Position numbers and translations under genes: made by a program. Below the pieces are notes generated by a model. The model was not told the origin of the DNA. It did not search any database and saw only the letters and a list, made by a program, of their open reading frames with translations. This document shows, one piece after another, positions 9,357-18,458 of a stretch of DNA of 64,000 nucleotides (the first letter of the stretch is position 1; each line of letters opens with the position of its first letter). The DNA comes from CAVRTM01 sp963724015 (GTDB lineage Bacteria; Actinomycetota; Actinomycetes; Actinomycetales; Dermatophilaceae). Location: positions 1 to 64,000 of the forward strand of contig CAVRTM010000002.1 in NCBI GenBank assembly GCA_963724015.1, read 5' to 3'.

Positions 9357-10527
9357 TTGAAGGTCGTGACCGACCCGACACCCGCGCCCCGGACCCCGGA
9401 CGTCCACGAGGCTCGTCGCCTGTTCCCGGCGACTGCACATCGTGCCTATCTCAACACTGCAGCGGTCGGTCTCGCCAGCCGCCGGCTGGCGGACACCTAC
9501 CACCAGCTCATCAACGACTGGACGACCAGCGGCTTCGACTTCAGCCGCGGCGAACGGGCAGCCGACGCGGCACGATCGGCGGTGGCGATGCTGATCGGTG
9601 CCGACCGCTCCGACATCGCGCTCATCCCCTCCGTCTCAGCGGCAGCGGGGTTGGTCGCTGCCCAGTTCGGCCCGGCCACCCGGGGCGAGAACGTCGTCAT
9701 CGGACAACGGGAGTACAGCTCCAACCACTTCCCCTGGCGGCAGCTGGCCGACAAGGGGTACGACGTCCGTCAGGTCCCCTTCCGCAACGGTGGGCTGGAA
9801 GCCGAAGACGTCGCGACGGCAGTGGACGCCGGGACGCAGCTCGTCGCCTTCAGCGCCGTCCAGGCATCGACAGGTCACCGGACCGACATTGCCGCGATCA
9901 GTGGTCTCGCTCGCGCCGTGGGCGCGATCGTCTTCGTCGACGGGTCACAGCTGGTCGGGGCGCTCCCGGTCGCCCACGACCTGCCGCACATCGACGTGCT
10001 GGTGGCGCCGGACCACAAGTTCCTGCTCAACGCAGGCCGCGGCATGGGGTACTGCTACCTGTCCTCCACCGCGCAGGGCCGGTTCACACCGATCAATCCG
10101 GGTTGGAGGGCGGCGAGGATCCCGTTCGACAGCTTCTTCGGCCCCCAAATGGACCTCTCCCCCACGGCGTCGCGGTTCGACAGCTCCATCAGCTGGCTCG
10201 CCGCGATCGGCCACGAGGCCGCGCTCACCATCTTCGACGACTTCGGGCCCGACCGCCTCTATGCACGCAACCGCGAGCTCACCACGGCGCTGCGGGGTGC
10301 GCTCATCGACGTCGGGTGGGATCCGGTCGAGCCTGTCCGAACAGCACCAGAGCACGATCGTCAGCGTCCCACTCGGCGACCTGGAACCGGCGCCGCTTGT
10401 CGCGGCGCTCTCGGACCAGGGAGTCGTCTGTTCGGAACGGGACGGCAACCTGCGACTGACGATCCACTTCTACAACCACGAGGACGACATCGAGCGCCTC
10501 GTAGGGGCACTCAGGTTCGCCAGATGA
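9357..10527 (+). pseudogene. Class V PLP aminotransferase, frameshifted
   Basis: Pyridoxal-phosphate enzyme of the class V (cysteine desulfurase/kynureninase-like) group. It shows FPATAHRAYLNTAAVG at the N-terminus, VDGSQLVGALP for the cofactor Asp and APDHKFLLN with the Schiff-base lysine. The frame is lost near 10335: after GWDPVEP the +1 frame continues SEQHQSTIVSVPLGDLEP and ends ERLVGALRFAR at 10527, as expected for the small C-terminal domain. Removing the G at about 10335 repairs it. The start is TTG 9357 or GTG 9366; no ATG is available. Divergent from the VOC gene. Confidence 0.8.
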
Positions 10528-10614
10528 GGGGGCGGCCCACGCCACGCTCGAGCGCGCTGGCTATCGTCGTGTTCGCCGCGGTCTACCAACAGATCGAGAC
10601 CCGGCCGCACCGGG

Positions 10615-11934
10615 CTACTGCCCGAGCGATACCTGCGGGGTGGCGCCAGGCGGGTGGCGCAGCTTCCACCCGAGGTCTAGCCCGATGCTGAGCAGGAAGA
10701 TGACCACCAGCGCCACCATCGAGGCCGGCTCATGGATGAGCGTCGTGAGGACGAACGTCACGAGGACGACTGCGGATGCCGCGATGGCCAGCACCAAGAT
10801 GGTGGTACGCGCGCCGGTCTCGGACCTCACCCGAAGGTGGGCGGCGGTCACCAGTGTGAAGATCAGCAGGGCCACTGCGCTGCCGATCGAGGCGATCGCA
10901 TCCAGGTTGAAGAGGAGCGCGAGGACCAGGCAGGCGGCCGCCTCGACCAGGAGCCCGACCGAAAACCGTTCCCGGAGCCGTCGACCCATCACCGTGGGGA
11001 ACTGCCCGGTCGTGGCGAGCCGCTCGGAGAGCCCGGGAGCCGGGTAGAGCCCGGCGTTGGTGGCGCCGGCGGTGGCGAACAGGGCGGTCACGCTCATCAG
11101 CCAGTAGCCGGCCTGCCCCAGGGTGGGCTCCGCGGCGACCGCCAGCGCGGTACCACCGGAGGCGATGACCTGCTCGGCGGTGAGGGTGCCGAAGACGCCG
11201 AGCGCGACGGCGATGTAGATGACGGTCGCGATACCCAGCGCGAGGTACATCGCCCGCGGCAGCTGGTAGGCGGGCCTCTCGAGGTCCTTGGCCGTGAAGG
11301 TGATGATGCCGAAGCCGAGGAAGGCGAAGAAGGTCAGCGCAACGCTCGAGACGATGTCACGGAACGGTGGGTATCCAGAGGGCGTGAGCAGCGACGGGTT
11401 CATGTTGACCAGGGTGACCACGGCGAAGAGGACGAGGATGCTGAGGACCACGGTGACGATCACCGTCTGCGCTCTCGCGACCAGCTTGGAGCCGACGACG
11501 TTGACCGCCGTCATGACCAGGATGATGAGGGCGGCGAACACCTTGATCCACGCCTCGTTGCCCCCTGCGAACATCGAGCTGGCGTAGCTGCCGAAGGACA
11601 CCGCCACCATGGCGGTCACGATGGCGTTGGCGATGTAGGTGAGCCACGCGGTGATCCCGGTCGCGTGCCCGTCCCCGAACCCCTTGGAGACGTACTCGAG
11701 CAGCCCACCGGCCGAGGGGTATCTAGCGCCGAACTTGGCGAACGAGTAGCCCTGCAGCGCGGCGACCACGCCGGCGAGGAGGAACGACAACCAGACTGCC
11801 GATCCGGCGACCTCACCCGCTGCCCCAAGGAGCGCGAAGATCCCCGCTCCCACCATGGCGCCCACCCCGATGAACGCCGCCTGGCGAATCGTCAGGTGCT
11901 GCTTTGGCTTGGCCCCGCCCGCTTGCTCCGACAT
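10615..11934 (-). CDS. APC family amino acid permease
   Basis: 439-residue permease with about 12 hydrophobic segments and the APC helix-1 motif VGAMVGAGIFALLG. Helix 6 shows FFAFLGFGIITFTAKDLERP, typical of the family. ATG 11934 is chosen because GGGAGGTGG lies just upstream; an ATG at 12051 would add 39 arginine-rich residues. The gene is divergent from arginine deiminase, so an arginine/ornithine or related substrate is possible but only by context. Confidence 0.88.
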   Translation of the reverse strand: MSEQAGGAKPKQHLTIRQAAFIGVGAMVGAGIFALLGAAGEVAGSAVWLSFLLAGVVAALQGYSFAKFGARYPSAGGLLEYVSKGFGDGHATGITAWLTYIANAIVTAMVAVSFGSYASSMFAGGNEAWIKVFAALIILVMTAVNVVGSKLVARAQTVIVTVVLSILVLFAVVTLVNMNPSLLTPSGYPPFRDIVSSVALTFFAFLGFGIITFTAKDLERPAYQLPRAMYLALGIATVIYIAVALGVFGTLTAEQVIASGGTALAVAAEPTLGQAGYWLMSVTALFATAGATNAGLYPAPGLSERLATTGQFPTVMGRRLRERFSVGLLVEAAACLVLALLFNLDAIASIGSAVALLIFTLVTAAHLRVRSETGARTTILVLAIAASAVVLVTFVLTTLIHEPASMVALVVIFLLSIGLDLGWKLRHPPGATPQVSLGQ

Positions 11935-12290
11935 CGTGACACCACCTCCCGGGTCACCGGAGGCAAGCACCGGCGCCGGCTCGCTCAGGCGGCTGCTCCG
12001 CTCCATGTGCCTTGACCTACCGAGCAGCCGGAGTGCCTCTCGAGCAGCCACGGTGCCTTCAGGGTGTGGGGTGGCGCCTCATCCGGGCTGGATGAACCGC
12101 GCGACGTCGACTCCAGATCACCCGGTGCGGGTGACGCAGTGCGGCGTACCGGTCGACAGTGTTGGTGGGCAGGGAGCGTGCGGGAAGGGCACGACCCGGC
12201 ACGCTCATGGAGGCAGCACTCAGACGATGTACCGGTTCGACGGATCAGCGCGTCGTGGTTGGGTGAGGCCAAGCGGACGAGGTGGTCACC
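11935..12290. other. Divergent promoter region, permease/arcA
   Basis: 356 bases between the permease and arginine deiminase starts. Both ribosome sites sit at its edges (GGGAGGTGG for the permease, GGACGAGGTGG for arcA). I see no coding frame and no convincing ArgR-type AT-rich palindrome; the interior is GC-rich without clear structure. Confidence 0.5.
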
Positions 12291-13508
12291 ATGCCGTTTG
12301 CCGTTCGGTCAGAGGTCGGAAGGCTCCGAAAGGTGATGGTCCACCGCCCGGGGCTGGAGCACACACGGCTCACGCCCTGGAACGCCGAGGAGCTGCTCTT
12401 CGATGACGTCCTGTGGGTGAGCAGGGCCAAGACCGAGCACGACGCCTTCAGTGAGGTCATGCGCGAACGCGGGGTGGAGGTGTTTCACGCCGAGAAGCTG
12501 CTGGCCGAGGCGCTCGACCGGCCCGGCGTCCGCGAGTGGGTCACCGACAAGGTCCTGGGCGAGCGCGAGGTCGGCATCACCGCGGCGGTCAGGGCCCGCG
12601 AGTGGGCTGCGACCGCCGATGCTGGACTCGTGGCGGAGTTCCTCATCGGCGGAATCACCAAGGCCGACGTCGAGCGCGACGTTGGCCTGGCATGGGAGTC
12701 GGCCGACCCCACCGCGATGCTGCTGCCCCCGCTGCCCAACTTCCTCTTCCAGCGGGACCCGTCGTGCTGGATCTACAACGGCGTCACGTTGAACCCCATG
12801 ACCAAACCGGCGCGCAAGCCGGAGACGGTCATCATGGAGGCGATCTACCGCTTCCACCCCATGTTCACCGCGGAGGAGTTCCCCGTCTGGCTGGGCGGGG
12901 TCGACGAGGACTGGGGCCGCGCGCACGTCGAGGGCGGCGACGTCCAACCCATCGGCAACGGTGCCGTGATGATCGGGATGGGTGAGAGGACCACCCCCCA
13001 GGCCGTGCTCTGGATAGCCCGGTCGCTGTTCCGCGCAGAGGCGGCACGTCTCGTCCTGGCAGTACACCTGCCGAAGTCTCGTTCCTACATGCACCTCGAC
13101 ACGGTACTCACGATGTGCGACCGCGATCTCGTGACACTGTTCCCGCAGGTCATCAACGGGGCGCGCACCTGGTCGATCCGCCCGGGCGACTCCCCCGACG
13201 ACCTGGTCACCGAGGAGAAGCCCGGCTACCTGCCCGACCTCATGGCCGGCGCCCTGGGCGTGGGCACGATGCGGGTGATCGAGACCGGCGGTGACACGTT
13301 CGAGGCCGAGCGTGAGCAGTGGGATGACGGGAACAACGTGGTTGCGCTCGAGCCTGGCGTCGTCATCGCCTACGAACGCAACGTCGGGACGAACACGGCA
13401 CTGCGCAAGGCGGGTATCGAGGTGATCACCATCGAGGGGTACGAGCTCGGCCGCGGTCGTGGTGGCTCCCACTGCATGACCTGCCCCCTGGAACGCGACG
13501 CCTTCTGA
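12291..13508 (+). CDS. arcA: Arginine deiminase
   Basis: Hydrolyses L-arginine to citrulline and ammonia in the cytoplasm. The 405-residue product has the expected family length and landmarks: LPNFLFQRDPS, RAHVEGGDV, SYMHLDTVLTM and the C-terminal GGSHCMTCPLERDAF carrying the catalytic cysteine (Cys395) and neighbouring His394. ATG 12291 sits at good spacing from GGACGAGGTGG; a GTG three codons upstream overlaps that site. No ornithine carbamoyltransferase or carbamate kinase is nearby, so a full ATP-yielding arginine deiminase operon is not present here. Ammonia production or acid resistance are possible roles. Confidence 0.95.
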   Translation: MPFAVRSEVGRLRKVMVHRPGLEHTRLTPWNAEELLFDDVLWVSRAKTEHDAFSEVMRERGVEVFHAEKLLAEALDRPGVREWVTDKVLGEREVGITAAVRAREWAATADAGLVAEFLIGGITKADVERDVGLAWESADPTAMLLPPLPNFLFQRDPSCWIYNGVTLNPMTKPARKPETVIMEAIYRFHPMFTAEEFPVWLGGVDEDWGRAHVEGGDVQPIGNGAVMIGMGERTTPQAVLWIARSLFRAEAARLVLAVHLPKSRSYMHLDTVLTMCDRDLVTLFPQVINGARTWSIRPGDSPDDLVTEEKPGYLPDLMAGALGVGTMRVIETGGDTFEAEREQWDDGNNVVALEPGVVIAYERNVGTNTALRKAGIEVITIEGYELGRGRGGSHCMTCPLERDAF

Positions 13509-13689
13509 TGCCCGAAGCGGTCATGGAAGCGGACCTGGTTCTCCACGGTGCCGACAACGAACACCGTCGACATGGCACGCGCCGTAGCGGTCGTAGTTCA
13601 CCATCGCACGTATGTCGGCACCGGCCTCTGTCGGAACGCTGTTTCCCGGGTGGGCTGACTGCAGCGGCATCCGCGCGTACGGTGCCGGC

Positions 13690-14046
13690 ATGGCTATCGC
13701 ACGCTTCCCCAGCATCGTCATCGACTGCCCTGATCCGGGCGCTCTGGCGACCTTCTACGGTGCGCTGTTGGACTGGAAGGTCGACATCTCCCCCGACTGG
13801 GCCGAGGTCCGCGCCGATGACGATCAGTCCATCGCCTTCCAGCAGGTGGAGGCCTACACCCCTCCGGGATGGCCGGACCAGGACCTGCCGCAGCAGATGC
13901 ACCTCGACGTTGTCGTCGACGACCTCGACGTCGGCGAGGCTGCGGTGCTCGAGCTCGGCGCGACCAAGCATGACCACCAGCCCGGTGAGTCCTTCCGCGT
14001 GTTCCTCGACCCGGCGGGGCACCCCTTCTGCCTCTGCGTGAGCTGA
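13690..14046 (+). CDS. VOC family protein
   Basis: 118-residue single VOC (glyoxalase-like) domain. It begins MAIARFPSIVIDCPDP, with paired beta-alpha-beta modules and strands MHLDVVVDDLD and FRVFLDPAGHPFCLC, the last a standard VOC ending. ATG 13690 is favoured over an upstream start at 13612, whose extra residues are unlike the family. Substrate unknown. A stand-alone gene between arcA and the PspC-like gene. Confidence 0.85.
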   Translation: MAIARFPSIVIDCPDPGALATFYGALLDWKVDISPDWAEVRADDDQSIAFQQVEAYTPPGWPDQDLPQQMHLDVVVDDLDVGEAAVLELGATKHDHQPGESFRVFLDPAGHPFCLCVS

Positions 14047-14077
14047 CCCGCGCAAGCGCAACCCAGGCACCTGCCAG

Positions 14078-14290
14078 CTACGACTCTGACGGCATGAGGA
14101 GCCACAGGATCGGGTAGACCAGGATCTGGCTGCCGGGGATGACCATGAGCAGCAGCACGAAGAGGACTCGCGCGGCCCACGGTGCGATCCCGAAGCGCCG
14201 GCCGAGGCCGGCACACACACCGCCGACGACCCGTCCATCGCGCGGTCGGAGCAGACCTTGCTCGGCAAAGCTTCGGTGGATGTCTTTCAT
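14078..14290 (-). CDS. PspC domain protein
   Basis: 70-residue protein that is almost only a PspC domain: LLRPRDGRVVGGVCAGLGRR followed by one hydrophobic helix (about residues 40-65, WAARVLFVLLLMVIPG). PspC domains occur in envelope-stress membrane proteins; this short form has no extra sensor or kinase domain, so its role is only inferred. Divergent from the alpha/beta hydrolase. Confidence 0.88.
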   Translation of the reverse strand: MKDIHRSFAEQGLLRPRDGRVVGGVCAGLGRRFGIAPWAARVLFVLLLMVIPGSQILVYPILWLLMPSES

Positions 14291-14423
14291 GGTTGGCGCT
14301 TCCTTCCGGTCGGCGTCGAGGGCGTCTCCTCACCATTCCACTGTGCGCCCCGGGAGGAAGCCGCAACATCGGGATCAGCCCGGAGCCGACCCGGACCCGT
14401 CCCGGCCCGTGGGAGAATCCGCC

Positions 14424-15269
14424 ATGGCAGACGACGGGTGGGTGACGGGTCACCTGCAGGTCGAAGGCAGGTCCGTCCACTACCGGCGCAGCGTGGGCGG
14501 GAGCGGCGTGCCGGTGGTCCACATCCACGGGTTCGCCATCTCGGGCGCGTACCTCATGCCCACGGCCCGCCTCCTTGCCGGCCGATGGGTCAACGTGGTT
14601 CCGGACCTGCCGGGCTACGGCCTCAGCCAGCGGCGTGACCACGTCCTGGACATCTCTGCTCTGGCAGGGGCCCTGCTGGCAGTGCTGGACGCGCTGGAGA
14701 TCGAACAGGCGGTGCTGGTCGGGAACTCGATGGGCTGTCCAATCGGCCTCGAGGTGGCGCACGAGGCGCCCGAACGGGTCCACCGCCTTGTCCTGGTCTC
14801 GCCCGCTGGCGGCGTGCAGAACCAGCCGCTTCCCCGCGCGCTCGGCCAGCTGGCACTGGACGTGGTTCGTGAGAGTCCGAGGATGGCCCCGGTCGCGCTG
14901 CCGGACTACCTGAGGTTCGGACCGGTCAACGGCCTGCGCCTGTTCCACGAGCTGACCCGCTTCCCCTCACTGGAGCGGTTGTTGGACGTCCCTGTCCCGG
15001 CGTTGGCCGTCCTGGGTGGCCGGGACCCGCTCATGCCGTCTCCGTCCCGAGTTCGCGAGGTGGGCCGGCTCGCTTCCCAGCACCTGGCGGTCGCCCTGGT
15101 CGACCGGGCGGCGCACGCGGTGAACTTCAGCCACCCGTTGGAGCTGGCGCGGGTGATCGAGTCCTGGCTGGACGGCGCGCTGCTCGCCGACGACGCGCGA
15201 CTCCCTGCCGGGGTGCGCGTGGTCCACCTGGGCAGTCCCAGCGGGCGAGATTCCGGCGACGCCGGCTGA
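14424..15269 (+). CDS. Alpha/beta hydrolase
   Basis: 281-residue alpha/beta-fold hydrolase with a recognisable triad: nucleophile Ser102 in GNSMGC, Asp in GGRDPLMPSP, and His in DRAAHAVNFSHP. The oxyanion region HIHGFAISG follows strand 3. The natural ester, amide or C-C substrate is unknown. ATG 14424 follows GGGAGAA. A short Gly/Asp-rich tail trails the fold. Confidence 0.88.
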   Translation: MADDGWVTGHLQVEGRSVHYRRSVGGSGVPVVHIHGFAISGAYLMPTARLLAGRWVNVVPDLPGYGLSQRRDHVLDISALAGALLAVLDALEIEQAVLVGNSMGCPIGLEVAHEAPERVHRLVLVSPAGGVQNQPLPRALGQLALDVVRESPRMAPVALPDYLRFGPVNGLRLFHELTRFPSLERLLDVPVPALAVLGGRDPLMPSPSRVREVGRLASQHLAVALVDRAAHAVNFSHPLELARVIESWLDGALLADDARLPAGVRVVHLGSPSGRDSGDAG

Positions 15270-15427
15270 GGCCGCGGGGGCGCTGAAGGGGACGCCGGGC
15301 CAGTCATCCCGCTCGTGGGGCGGGCAGCAGCGGCGCGTGGGCCCCGGCCACATCGACCGGACCGAAACCGACGACAGCACAACAGTTTTCGGCTAATCCC
15401 CCATTGCGAGGTTTGTCCGAATAGTCT

Positions 15428-15672
15428 GTTTGTCGGCCTCACCGCACGGAGCGGAGGGCTGCTGCCACGACGCTGAGTCCTGCCACCGTGTCAGCCCCTA
15501 TCGAGAACGAGCACGTTCGTGGCGGGAGCGGTGCACCCGAGCAGCGTGGGTCGGCGGTGGCCGCCCACTTCGGGGTGAAGCCCGCGATCGACGTCAACGC
15601 CCTCCGGGCGCGATGTCGCGCGGGCCGGGAAAACAGGTTCCCGAACCCGACAGGTCATGCCTCGCAAGCGGT
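15428..15672 (+). promoter_or_regulatory. c-di-AMP (ydaO/yuaA) riboswitch
   Basis: The leader of the NlpC/P60 gene carries conserved blocks I recognise from actinobacterial ydaO-type riboswitches. These are GGCCTCACCGCACGGAGCGG near the 5' end, a central GGGGTGAAGCCC, and the closing CCGAACCCGACAGGTCATG then CCTCGCAAGCGG. Order and spacing (about 245 bases) fit the class, and cell-wall hydrolase genes are its classic actinobacterial targets. In Gram-positive bacteria c-di-AMP binding usually lowers expression. An in-frame ATG at 15657 lies inside the final conserved block, so it is not the start codon. Confidence 0.85.
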
Positions 15673-15686
15673 TCCTGGAGTCCCCC

Positions 15687-16169
15687 ATGTATGCGTTGCC
15701 TCGCGCTGCCCGTTTGCCCTTCCTCCTGTGCCGCCTTGCCATCGTCGCGATGGTGGCCGTCGGCCTGACCGGCGTCACCTCAGCCGTCGCAGAGCCGGCC
15801 CACACGGCCGTGTCCGCGGGCGTCGGCCTCAGAGCCGTGCACGTCGCCGCCGCCAAGCGGGGCGCGCCGTACCGGTGGGGCGCCGTCGGCCCACATCGCT
15901 TCGACTGCTCCGGCCTGACCATGTGGGTCTACGCCCGGTTGGGCAGACGCCTGCCCCGCACCGCTGCCCAGCAGTACGCCGCCACCCGGCACATCGCCGC
16001 GTCCTCCCGTCGACCCGGTGACCTGGTCTTCTTCAAGACCCGGTCCGGGTTCGTCCACCACGTGGGGATCTACGCGGGCGCAGGGCAGCTCTGGCACGCA
16101 CCCGGGACCGGCGACCACGTGCGGCGTGCCCGCATCCGGGCCAGGGCCTGGTACGGCCGCGTGCAGTGA
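15687..16169 (+). CDS. NlpC/P60 cell-wall hydrolase
   Basis: 160-residue secreted peptidoglycan hydrolase: signal peptide (residues 1-35) followed directly by a compact NlpC/P60 domain. The catalytic triad is Cys74 in RFDCSGL, His125 in VHHVGIYAG and His137 in LWHAPG; RRPGDLVFF is also family-typical. Likely cleaves D-Glu-DAP peptide bonds of stem peptides. The start is ATG 15687, after a GGAG site at 15677, because the ATG at 15657 is part of the upstream riboswitch. No SH3 or LysM targeting domain is present. Confidence 0.92.
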   Translation: MYALPRAARLPFLLCRLAIVAMVAVGLTGVTSAVAEPAHTAVSAGVGLRAVHVAAAKRGAPYRWGAVGPHRFDCSGLTMWVYARLGRRLPRTAAQQYAATRHIAASSRRPGDLVFFKTRSGFVHHVGIYAGAGQLWHAPGTGDHVRRARIRARAWYGRVQ

Positions 16170-16303
16170 GGTGCCCCGCACCGGCGTCTGGACGGTGGGA
16201 CCCCGGCGGCACAGACTGCGGGGGTGAGCATCCCGATCGCCAGCGGAGCAGCAGCAGGTCCACCAGGCGGCCGGTCGTCCGGCTCGCGCACAGGACGGCG
16301 GTG

Positions 16304-16636
16304 ATGGGCGCCTGGCTGTTCCTCGGGCTCGCCATCGCCACCGAGGTGGTCGGGACCCTGCAGCTGCGAGAGCTCGCCGACGGATTCCGCTGGCTGCCGG
16401 CCCTCGTGGTCACGGTCAGCTACGTCGCGTCCTTCGCCCTCATGGTGCCGGCGCTGCGGACCATCAACGTCGGGGTGTCGTACGCCATCTGGTCTGCGGT
16501 CGGGACGGCCGCGGTGGCGGGGTTCGGCGTGGTGCTCTTCGGCGAACGGCTCAACACCATGGGGCTGATCGGCCTCACGCTGATCGTGGGCGGGGTGGTG
16601 GTGCTGACCGCATCCGGCAGCACCACCCACGGCTGA
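16304..16636 (+). CDS. SMR family efflux transporter
   Basis: 110-residue small multidrug resistance protein with four hydrophobic helices. The essential glutamate is Glu14 in LAIATEVVGT, and helix 3 carries VGVSYAIWSAVGTA, the SMR signature. It works as a dimer, exchanging protons for cationic substrates or guanidinium-like compounds; which one is unclear. ATG 16304 begins MGAWLFLGLAI as in the family; upstream in-frame residues are arginine-rich and unlike it. Confidence 0.9.
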   Translation: MGAWLFLGLAIATEVVGTLQLRELADGFRWLPALVVTVSYVASFALMVPALRTINVGVSYAIWSAVGTAAVAGFGVVLFGERLNTMGLIGLTLIVGGVVVLTASGSTTHG

Positions 16637-16701
16637 CCGCGTCGAGCCGCACCACGCCGGGGCAGCCGCCTCGAGCCGCAGCACCGACGTGGGCCGCCGC
16701 C

Positions 16702-17406
16702 TCACCGGTTCTGGCTCTCGAGCACCGCTCGCGCAACCTGCACCTCCGTGATGCCGGCCTGCGCCGCCGCCTCATGCAGGCGTCGCCTGGCCGTGGCCAC
16801 GTTCACCGAGAGGGAGACCGCCAGCCAGCCGCTGGCCTGGTCCAGCAGGTGGCGGTCCTGCGCCCGGCTCGGCGCGGCCGCGGCCTCCAGCCGGGTCCGG
16901 AAGCTCAGGTCGGCGTTGGTGACGGCACCCAGCGCCCACGCCCCGAAGACCGACGCGAGCTGCTCGTGGTGACCCTCGAAGGCCTGCGGCGCCGACGCGT
17001 ACAGGTTGACCGACCCGGTGACCCGCCCGTCGCGGCGAAGCGGCAGCGACAACGAGCTGGCCACCCCCTTCGCGGCACCGGTCCTGGCGTAGAGCAGCCA
17101 CCGCCGTTCGTCCATTGCGTCCAGGTCCCCCAGGTCGTCCACGTCGACCGACTCGTCCTGCTTGGCCGCGTCCACACACGGGCCGCCGTCGAGGTACTGC
17201 GTCGCGTCCAGAGCCGCGATCTCCGACGAGCTGGCGACCAGCGTGAAGGTGAGACCGTCCTCGAGCGTGCTGATGCTGAGCCCCACGCACTCGGGGACGA
17301 TCCTCAGCACTCTGCGGCCTGCCTCCTCCAGGTCCTTGACCAGGTCCACGTCGCCGTACGCACCGAGCTCCAGCAGCACCGCCCGAGTCTCCGGGACAGG
17401 TTCCAT
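16702..17406 (-). CDS. GAF-ANTAR domain transcription antiterminator
   Basis: 234-residue regulator: GAF domain (about residues 20-160, with YLDGGPCVDAAK and GSVNLYASAPQAF) followed by an ANTAR RNA-binding domain (about 175-230, LLDQASGWLAVSLSVN then ATARRRLHEAA). ANTAR proteins bind paired hairpins in nascent RNA to prevent termination; the GAF ligand is unknown. ATG 17406 follows GGAAGGA. It is divergent from a second GAF-ANTAR gene (17592), suggesting an old duplication with independent control. Confidence 0.88.
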   Translation of the reverse strand: MEPVPETRAVLLELGAYGDVDLVKDLEEAGRRVLRIVPECVGLSISTLEDGLTFTLVASSSEIAALDATQYLDGGPCVDAAKQDESVDVDDLGDLDAMDERRWLLYARTGAAKGVASSLSLPLRRDGRVTGSVNLYASAPQAFEGHHEQLASVFGAWALGAVTNADLSFRTRLEAAAAPSRAQDRHLLDQASGWLAVSLSVNVATARRRLHEAAAQAGITEVQVARAVLESQNR

Positions 17407-17591
17407 CAGGGCGTCCTTCCGCCGTCGTGAGAGGGGACTACCCGCATTCGGGCGTCGCAGACGAGGTGGTCGGCCGGTCCTCATGGACCTGCTTGACGCG
17501 ATGCCGCGCGGGTACCGCTACTGCAGAGACAGGATGGCCGGCCGCCCGGGCCGGGGGCGGACGGCTGCGACACCGGACCTCAGGAGCCCGT

Positions 17592-18368
17592 ATGCCGGAA
17601 CACCACCCGCCGCCGGAGGAGCTGCGCCAACGACACGCGGCGGTGACGCAGCTGCAGACCAGCCTGCTGACGACCAGGACGACCGAGGACTTCCTGCAAC
17701 GGGTGGTGGAGGGCGCGGCTCAACACGTGGGGCCGCGGATCGCCTGCACCCTCACCATGCTGCGCGAGGGCACGCTGCTCACCGTCGCGAGCACCGACGA
17801 GCAGGCGACCAGGGCGGACATGGTGGAGTACGAGGTCGACTCCGGGCCCTGCGTCGACGCGGCGCGCGAGGGGGTGGGGAGCATCGTCACCGACCTGCGC
17901 CACGACGACCGCTGGCCGCAGTGGCGGCGGGCGTCGCTCGAGCTGGGCTTCCTCTCGGCGGCGACCGTGCCAGGTGACACCGGCGACGGCGCGCAGATCT
18001 CGATGAACCTCTACGGCCGGGAGCTGGAGGCCTTCGGCGAGCCCGAGATGCGCCGGGCCCGCGTGTATGTCGAGGAGGTCGCCCGGGCACTGCGCCTGTC
18101 CCTGCTGCTGGCACGTCAGGCGGCGCTCGCCGAGCACCTCGAGACGGCGATGCTCTCCCGCAGCACGATCGACCAGGCCCTCGGCGTCATCATGGGGCAG
18201 AACCGCACGACGCGGGATGAGGCCTTCGCGATCCTGCGGGCCGCGTCACAGAGCCGCAACATCAAGCTGCGGGAGGTGGCCGCCATGATCATCCAGAACG
18301 TCACGGGACATGCCGCCGCCGACCCGCCCCCCTTCGACCGCGGCGACCGGAGCCCGGGCACCACGTGA
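17592..18368 (+). CDS. GAF-ANTAR domain transcription antiterminator
   Basis: 258-residue paralogue of the divergent neighbour. The GAF domain (about residues 25-165) has the matching EVDSGPCVDAAREG and ISMNLYGRELEAFGEPE; the ANTAR domain (about 185-240) has STIDQALGVIMGQNRTTRDE and LREVAAMII. ATG 17592 follows AGGAG. The ANTAR domain is closer to the consensus than that of the minus-strand copy. Target transcripts are unknown. Confidence 0.88.
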   Translation: MPEHHPPPEELRQRHAAVTQLQTSLLTTRTTEDFLQRVVEGAAQHVGPRIACTLTMLREGTLLTVASTDEQATRADMVEYEVDSGPCVDAAREGVGSIVTDLRHDDRWPQWRRASLELGFLSAATVPGDTGDGAQISMNLYGRELEAFGEPEMRRARVYVEEVARALRLSLLLARQAALAEHLETAMLSRSTIDQALGVIMGQNRTTRDEAFAILRAASQSRNIKLREVAAMIIQNVTGHAAADPPPFDRGDRSPGTT

Positions 18369-18458
18369 GGGCGAGGCCCCGTGGAAGCCCGATCGCAGCG
18401 CGCTGCGGGGGTGAGCCACGAACGTGTGGTCGTATCGACCGCGCCTCCGGAGTAGTCG

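Noticed and set aside
14139..14423. Upstream extension of the alpha/beta hydrolase frame
   Set aside because: It runs opposite the PspC-like gene and is Arg/Pro/Ser-rich; ATG 14424 with its ribosome site begins the real protein.
18394..18407. CGCAGCGCGCTGCG palindrome between the convergent GAF-ANTAR and ctaD genes
   Set aside because: A possible terminator, but the stem has no loop, no T-tract follows, and such short GC palindromes are expected by chance here.
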